Made by a program: the position numbers and the translations under genes
Shown: positions 58,563 through 64,000 of the stretch, one piece after another
Layout: every line of letters starts with the position of its first letter
How positions within the stretch are numbered: position 1 is the first letter of the stretch
Notes under the pieces: model-generated
Told to the model about the DNA's origin: nothing
Seen by the model: only the letters and a program-made list of their open reading frames with translations
The model's database searches: none
Source: CAWAMR01 sp963783095
Lineage (GTDB): Bacteria > Planctomycetota > Planctomycetia > Gemmatales > Gemmataceae
Assembly: GCA_963783095.1 (NCBI GenBank)
Contig: CAWAMR010000019.1
Span: 18,104 to 82,103, forward strand
Direction of reading: 5' to 3'
DNA length: 64,000 nucleotides

Positions 58563-59935
58563 CTATTTCATCTCCTCAAACTTCGCCGTGAAATGTCGCA
58601 AGACTTCAGGATTCTACGATCCTCAATCCCTTGATCTGTCCCCGCTGTTGATACACTTCTCCAACTGCCTCGATGACATAGTCGATGTGGCTTTGGGTGT
58701 AAACTCGACGAGGAATCGCCAGTCGAACTAATTCCATCGATGGATGAAATCGTTTTGCCCGTCGTCGGATCAGTTTTCCCAAACATGACGCTTCCTATCT
58801 CCACAGCACGAATCCCGGCATGGCGATACAGCGCACACACAGAGCCTGGCCTGGAAACTGCGAAGTGGGATATCTGGGCAAAATGCCGCAGCATCGATGT
58901 AGATGGCATGGCCGCCCGGTGGTTCGACAATCCTCACTCCCGCGCGTAACAGCCCCTCCCCGAGATACTCGATGCTCCGAATGCGATAGTGCAGATAATC
59001 CTCATCCAGAACTTCCTGGAAACCTTGAGCCATCGCTTCCAGATCCCGCCCTGCCAGGCCCCCATAGGTCACGAAACCTTCCGTCAGAATCAGCAAGTTA
59101 TTAGCCCTCAGGGCAAGCGCATCGTCCCGCATGAGCAATACGCCACCAATGTTGACGAGACCATCTTTCTTGGCGCTAATGGTTGCTCCATCGGCAAGCG
59201 AGAAAATCTCCGCGACGATGTCCTTCACGGAACGATCGTTGTTGTCCCGGTTCGCGGATCTTGATGAAATAGGCATTCTCGGCGAATCGACAGGCATCCA
59301 GGAACAGAGGAATGTGATGGCGATCGCAGATGCGCCCGTATCTCGCGGATATTCGACAGACTGACCGGCTGACCCCACCGCTGTTATTGGTGATCGTGAT
59401 CATGCACAGCGGAATCAATTCTGAACCCACTTCATCAATCAGACGAATCAACTTTTTAGGATCGAGATTTCCCTTGAAGGGATGCCGACATCGTTGGGTC
59501 GCGTGCCTCATCGATGACCAGATCGACAGCACCGGCCCCGAATGTTCTACATTGGCTCGAGTGGTATCAAAGTGATTGTTGTTCGGAACGACTTTACCCG
59601 GCCCGCCAACTAATTCAAATAAGATCCGTTCGCTTGCCCGCCCCTGATGTGTCGGCAGGATGTGGGGCATCCCCGTGAGATCGCGCATCACCTGTTCAAA
59701 TCGAAACCAACTTTTCGCGCCGGCGTAAGATTCATCACCTCGTAGCATGCCAGCCCACTGTTCGGAACTCATCGCCGAGGTGCCGCTATCGGTGAGAAGA
59801 TCGATCAACACATCTTCTGGGGATGAGGAAAGGATTGAAATGGGCAGCCTGGAGGATGGCCTCGCGCTCATAGTGAGTCATGAGCCGGATTGGTTCCACC
59901 ATCTTGATCCGAAATGGCTCGATAATCGTTCGCAT
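58563..59935 (-). CDS. tryptophanase / beta-eliminating lyase (frameshifted; right copy)
   Basis: Second copy, clearly diverged from the left one. Its N-terminal half is better preserved: 'SWFRFEQVMRDLTGMPHILP' and 'THQGRASERILFELVGG' are intact here but broken on the left. The middle has 'PLCMITITNNSGG' and 'ISAKKDGLVNIGGVLLMRDD' with the PLP lysine. Frame changes near 59840, 59500, 59350-59240 and 58830-58740. Most differences between the copies are synonymous, so both lineages were under selection as coding genes. A ribosome site before ATG 59935 is present (GGAG). Confidence 0.82.
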
Positions 59936-60719
59936 GGTCGCTCCATTGATTCAATTCAAATCCCAGGTTTGAGTTCAAAATCAGGTTTCGAGTTCAATCA
60001 TTAACAACAGAACTTGGAACCAATGGATCCCAAAACCCAAGGCTTCCCTCAAGGACATATTCCACATTTCATGTCATTCGCCGAGCTTCACTGGTTCCAA
60101 AATGATCTTGACGAAAATGATCTCAAACCCTTGTCCGCACCCTTAGAATGCTCACGAACGCGATAATCGGCAACATTCTTACAACATGAATAATAGGTGA
60201 ATCCATTTCCGTGCCGATACCATCTTCGACGAATCTCCGTGAAGGACCGGCGGATCTTTGGGCGACATATTACCTAGTTGTCCCGGCAATCCCAATCAGC
60301 GCACAGGAAAGGCACTGTATGGATTTGCCCAGCAACGGCGTTCTCGCCTAGTAATCGCGAACCGTCAGAATTTCCAAGTTATCGTATTTCGCCTGAATAA
60401 CGGAGGTTCTGGAAGCCGATGAAGAAATCGGAAACAACGATTACACGAGGCGTTCCATCCCTCGATCTGCCGATCCCCCGGTCGGCAGCGTGAACGCCCC
60501 TGTGAAAAAGGTGCCCGCCTGTTATCTGCCCTGCTTCGCCATTCTGAAACTCTCGCTTGCTTGGGGGAGTCTCTGAAGAGCGTGACGGGTGTTTATAGGA
60601 ACGGGAGGTTTACGTACCTCCTCTGTCTGGGTGCTGCACACCTGCGTGCTGCCACGCCGGTGATACAGCGGGATCGGTGCGGCCAAGGGGCTTAGCAGTA
60701 ACAATCTGGAGTGCCTGCC
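59936..60719. other. intergenic region between tryptophanase and regulator (right arm)
   Basis: 784 bases corresponding to 54833-55611. It aligns with the left gap but is diverged, has lost the heptamer hairpin, and contains no supported gene. Confidence 0.5.
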
Positions 60720-61300
60720 ATGAAAAAAGTTTCACCACCGGACAGGTCGCGAAGATCTGTAAGGTCGCGCCCGGACGGTGTCCAAGTGGTTTGATTCCGG
60801 TCGATTGAAGTGGCTACCGCATCCCCGGCAGCCAGGATCGCCGTATCCCCCGCGAACAACTCATCCGGTTCCTCAAGGAACATGGAATGCCGCTCGGGGA
60901 GTTGGAAGAGGAAGAATGGCACAAAATCCTCGTCATCGGAGCCGAGAAGCTCTTCATCGATCGAATCAGGAGCTTCTGCCCGAGAAGCGGAAGATTCCAA
61001 GTACGAAATCGCTCACAGCGGCTTCGAAGCCGGCATCATGGCGGGAAGCTTCCACCCGGACACGATCATCATCGATCTCGCGCTGGGCCGAAGCGAAGCG
61101 ATCCAGATCACTTCCAATCTCCGCAAGGATGAGGTTCGGAATCGACGCTCATCGTCGGGCTCGCCGGTGAGGATGAAGCCACCCGGAAAAGTTGACGGAA
61201 TACGGCTTCAACGAAGTCTTCAAGAAGCCGTTCGACGTCGCTCTCTCGGCCGAACGAATCCGCACGCTCGCGGAAGCCAAACGCGAGGATATGAATCTAG
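60720..61300 (+). CDS. HTH plus receiver-domain regulator (right copy, heavily frameshifted)
   Basis: Counterpart of the regulator at 54256-54832. ATG 60720 is followed by indels near 60730, 60767 (the same missing C as on the left), 60815, 60965 and 61130. Protein pieces such as 'GMPLGELEEEEWHKILVIGA' and 'HGMPLGELEEEEW' match the left copy. Synonymous differences are frequent (for example GTC ATC GGA against GTG ATT GGT). The stop codon region is also altered, so the exact end is uncertain. Confidence 0.7.
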
Positions 61301-61327
61301 CCCCGATCGGATCATCGGCATCTTTTC

Positions 61328-61371
61328 CACGGATCAATGAAATCGGACGGAATCGGTTTCATTGATCCGTG
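61328..61371. terminator. bidirectional terminator hairpin (right arm)
   Basis: CACGGATCAATGAAA (61328-61342) pairs perfectly with TTTCATTGATCCGTG (61357-61371). It differs from the left copy by a paired change (T-A for C-G) and by repair of the left-arm mismatch. Confidence 0.65.
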
Positions 61372-61429
61372 TGCATAAACCAGACAGAACCAAGGCGTTG
61401 CCTGTCGGGTGCATTGGCTGCAATGTTGC

Positions 61430-61766
61430 TCAGATGAACTTGGTCCGATTCTCCATTTCTGCCGGATCGTAGACCTCCCAGATTAGTTCAAGACGCCGGA
61501 TAATTTGGCCAATCGAGCGGGTGTTCTGGTGGCAGTACACCAGACCGGCGTGTTCGACGCCCGCAGCGGCCAGAATGAGGAAGTCATCGTCTTGCGTGAA
61601 GATCACCCTGCCTTGAGCGAGTCCATAGGCAGATCTGTTCGGCATCTTCCGATCCGAGCAGGCTGGCATCCGTTGAGGTGGTTACGTCGATGCCGACATG
61701 GCGCAGCCCATCCGCCACTGCATGAGGAACGTGTTCATCCAGGTGGAAGCGAATCGTCCGTGGCAT
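61430..61766 (-). CDS. DUF5615 PIN-like toxin (right copy, frameshifted)
   Basis: Nearly identical to 53785-54120. It reads 'IRFHLDEHVPHAVADGLRHV' from ATG 61766, loses frame near 61620-61640 and recovers 'VIFTQDDDFLILAAAGVEHA' to the stop at 61430. The left copy is intact. Confidence 0.75.
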
Positions 61767-62103
61767 CGTGCGCGGCCAGCCTTTCCAGAATCTTGGATGG
61801 TCCCGCCTTGGCTTTTAGCTCGGCTACCAACTTCTCTTCATTTTCGAGATCACGATGTATTTCGTCCCGATGAGACCAATAATAAGCGAGAGCGGCGTAG
61901 ACTTGAGCCATCGTTAGATGGGGGTATTCGGCGACCACTTGCGCCGGAGTCATTCCCATGCGCTCGACCCACGTGTAAACGTGTTTGACCTTGATGCGCG
62001 TGCCGGCGATGCGAGGCTGCCCGCTACAAACGCCGGGAGTCTTCTCGATATAATCCGCCAAGTGGGGATCAGGGTTAGTGGTAATTGTGGTTGGTGTCAC
62101 CAT
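61735..62103 (-). CDS. DUF433 antitoxin-like protein (right copy, intact)
   Basis: 122 residues. The core 'VCSGQPRIAGTRIKVKHVYT' with 'ERMGMTPAQVVAEYPHLTMA' and 'VYAALAYYWSHRDEIHRDLE' is the DUF433 winged-helix pattern. It overlaps the downstream DUF5615 start by 32 bases. Expected to bind and silence the toxin and to repress its own promoter. A longer frame from 62139 has no ribosome site; ATG 62103 is used. Confidence 0.87.
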   Translation of the reverse strand: MVTPTTITTNPDPHLADYIEKTPGVCSGQPRIAGTRIKVKHVYTWVERMGMTPAQVVAEYPHLTMAQVYAALAYYWSHRDEIHRDLENEEKLVAELKAKAGPSKILERLAAHDATDDSLPPG

Positions 62104-62150
62104 GTGCTGGATTATACCTGCACGTTTGCAGTCGGGCAAGCATTGACTGG

Positions 62151-63549
62151 CTAACGACTGGCCTGAGCACTCTTTCCCTGACTGCTCTCTTCAATCACAG
62201 CTTTCCGCTTCGAGAAAAATTTGCTCACTTCGTTGCCCACTTTCTCACCGCACAGCAAGCCTTGCTGATTATCGAATTGCCAGTGGATGCCGCCGTAGAT
62301 TCGACTCATTCCCGCTTCCATCGCAGCAGCGGTGAAGCTTGTGAAGGATCTACTCACGCCCGGCAATTCGTCCGAGGTTGACGCGAAGCGAATGTTATCG
62401 TTTCCGAAAAAGGTCTTTAGAGCAGCAGCGCACGGCCCCGCTGAAAGTACTATGACCCGAAGGATATGCAGGGAACGGCGGCGTCGGCAATAACGGGGTC
62501 CACTGAGAATCACTGGTCAGGATCGGATTTCTCATTCGGTCAGCGCTGCGGATCGCTGCTACCGGGCGCCAGAAGTCGAATTTGAATTTGCAGTCCCAGC
62601 AGACGATCCCTGCATCGGCGAGAGCTACGTTCAACATCGCAAACAGTCGAGCGTTTTTGACCAGGGTGTTCTTGCGATCTTCGGCCACCGTTCGAGCAAT
62701 TCGATTCCAGTGGCCTGGAGGAGTTACCGTTCCGAGACCGTCGGCCCAAAACCTGGCAATCTCCGTTTGGTCTTTCGTCCGGATATTGCTCTTGGCTCCT
62801 CCGATGGACTTGACTTCCCAGTAGGCCTGAATGAAATCCTCACTGGTCAAATCGGGTGGTCCTGTCGGATGAAAATCGGCTGGGCTTCGAATCGCAAAAG
62901 AGCGAACGCTCGACCATTCCGGCAACAAAGGTGGTGTGTAATCCGGAGGTGTTGGCTGCCATCTCCCCAGTTCCGATCTCGAGAAATAAGTACGCTTCTT
63001 CACTTTCAGATCATCGTCACGCCAGGCAAGTACCTTGGCCGCAACTTTGCGTCCCAGGGTAATGCCGTCCGTCTTGGCGATCCCTTCGGGGATCGATGCC
63101 AAAGAATCATCCAAAATCGCATTGAATCGACTCACCTGTCTTGGATACAGAGCGGCCAGAGCCTGATAACCCGCCACGGTCGCAGACGTGACGATCGAGG
63201 TGCTCGATGGCGGCGACAACTGAACGTGAAAGGATCGATGAGTTCGGGCGACCGAATTGACGGCATCATAAATAGAGATGTGCAGGATCGCCAGATTCCG
63301 GGCCGCAACGGGAGGAGGGGTGCGTTCGAGCTTGATGGCGTTCAAGGCCGCTTCGTTCCACAGCAGAACGATGTCCGGCTGCGTGAATCGCCTTACCATC
63401 TGACTGGTTCTGGGCGGAGCAACAGGATTGAACTCCGGCCACGGAGCATAAGTCGGTTCAGGAATCCAGGGCCAGAAAGGTTCCGGTTGTGGTTGAGCCT
63501 GGGTCGTCGCCGGGAAAGTCAACATCAGTATGGAGATGAAGCGATACAT
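62151..63549 (-). CDS. vanadium-dependent haloperoxidase / PAP2-family protein (right copy, one frameshift)
   Basis: Nearly identical to the left copy over 384 codons from ATG 63549. The frame is lost inside the second motif ('YPSGHSTFSGA', near 62435-62445) through a one-base change in a G/C run and resumes as 'ALKTFFGNDNIRF' to the stop at 62151. Since the left copy is intact and otherwise the same, this break may be an error. Confidence 0.85.
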
Positions 63550-64000
63550 ATCTGATTTCCTTTGTCGAGCCTGTAAAACAGGCGTCGCGTCGGGTGATTA
63601 ACTTCCCCTGTTCTGTTTTATCCGATTATTCCTTATATGTCGTCCGTGCCTGATACGCCAGCATGTTTGCGGGTCAATTGATTTGTTGGAGTGAACTCCC
63701 GTATCGATTTTGACGGCTGCGCAGAATAGTCGATGTGCCCTCAAATAGAATCAAGCTGCGATACCCGCTTGCCTTGCCTGACCGCTTCACAGTGGAAAGA
63801 CCGGCAATCGACATTCCCTAGGGGGCGCGAAGCCATTCGGGCGGCCAACGCCGAGTTCGGCGGGGCCACCAAACCAACCACGAATCGAGGCGAACCCAAA
63901 AGCTAGCGGCGGCTCCGCTGCAACGATTTGCTCGGCGGATTCTAAGCCAAACACTTTTAGAACCAGCTACCAAAGAAGCCTCTTGCGTTTAACTCGCCAG
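63550..64000. other. non-coding end of the window within the right arm
   Basis: 451 bases, counterpart of 51552-52001, with only a few substitutions (for example GGTGGCCCCG against GGCGGCCCG). No gene supported. Confidence 0.5.

Larger units (their letters stand above)
57781..64000 (-). repeat. right arm of the 6.2-kb inverted duplication
   Basis: Reverse-complement counterpart of 51552-57776. It runs to the last base of the window, so the duplication may continue beyond. Net length differs from the left arm by 5 bases. It carries the same genes in the same order on the opposite strand; each arm has some genes intact and others frameshifted. Confidence 0.95.

Noticed and set aside
51552..64000. 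Inverted duplication as a composite transposon
   Set aside because: No transposase or IS ends in either arm, and the arms touch with only 4 bases between them.
51552..64000. Inverted duplication explained wholly by error-prone fold-back reads
   Set aside because: Differences in the regulator and tryptophanase are largely synonymous and one hairpin shows a compensatory change; errors would not be codon-structured. A false junction remains possible.

Overview
The window looks like a chromosomal segment of a planctomycete, most likely of the Gemmataceae. This rests on gene style: a Ser/Thr kinase with a C-terminal WD40 propeller behind an ECF sigma factor, secreted WD40 and YVTN propeller proteins, leucine-rich-repeat proteins of the 'KKLGG' type, a bacterial tricorn-like protease, and many HTH, PIN and LRR genes. 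No rRNA, tRNA, CRISPR array, integrase or transposase was found. About half of the longer genes are split by 1-2 base indels, often in homopolymers, including in the biosynthetic gene leuA. I therefore treat most breaks as sequencing or consensus errors and annotate such genes across the breaks.

Layout. 1-5.8 kb (minus): an RND efflux adaptor, its permease and a YVTN propeller protein. 6.1-11.1 kb: a tricorn-like protease and a secreted LamG-type protein. 11-18.1 kb: a glycosyltransferase, class I aminotransferase, ornithine cyclodeaminase-family enzyme, DUF488 protein, HtrA protease, RNA 3'-phosphate cyclase and a small radical SAM activase. 18.2-23.5 kb: a gene cluster around a soluble FtsH-like AAA+/M41 protease, with two unrecognised proteins, a DUF1640-like coiled-coil membrane protein and a small acidic partner. 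It resembles the FtsH-centred ternary conflict systems described by comparative genomics. 23.6-30.2 kb: a DUF4365-like nuclease candidate with a small HicA-like partner, an LRR protein and a 1,153-residue unrecognised protein. 30.3-33.3 kb: a WD40 protein and an SDR oxidoreductase. 33.5-41.4 kb: GH51-like and GH44 glycoside hydrolases, a VapBC pair and an FAD/Fe-S oxidase. 42-49.6 kb: kinase plus sigma factor, and leuA behind a candidate leader peptide and intrinsic terminator. 49.8-51.5 kb: small genes (TPR remnant, retropepsin-like protease, DUF4177, YezG-like immunity protein).

From 51,552 to the window end lies a giant inverted duplication with its axis at about 57,778 and only 4 bases between the arms. 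Each arm carries a vanadium-haloperoxidase/PAP2 protein, a DUF433/DUF5615 toxin-antitoxin pair, an HTH-receiver regulator, a tryptophanase and an LRR protein. The arms are a mosaic: nearly identical outside (haloperoxidase and TA) and near the axis (LRR), but clearly diverged in the regulator and tryptophanase. The differences there are largely synonymous, so this is not simply a fold-back sequencing artefact. Either the genome has two homologous loci undergoing patchy conversion, or two loci or strains were joined by the assembly.

Other structure: two copies of a hairpin repeat built on CACAGAGTCACAGAG, a REP/BIME-like inverted element built on GCCGCAGAGCGGC, a heptamer hairpin in front of one tryptophanase, and a terminator hairpin with a compensatory base-pair change between the arms.
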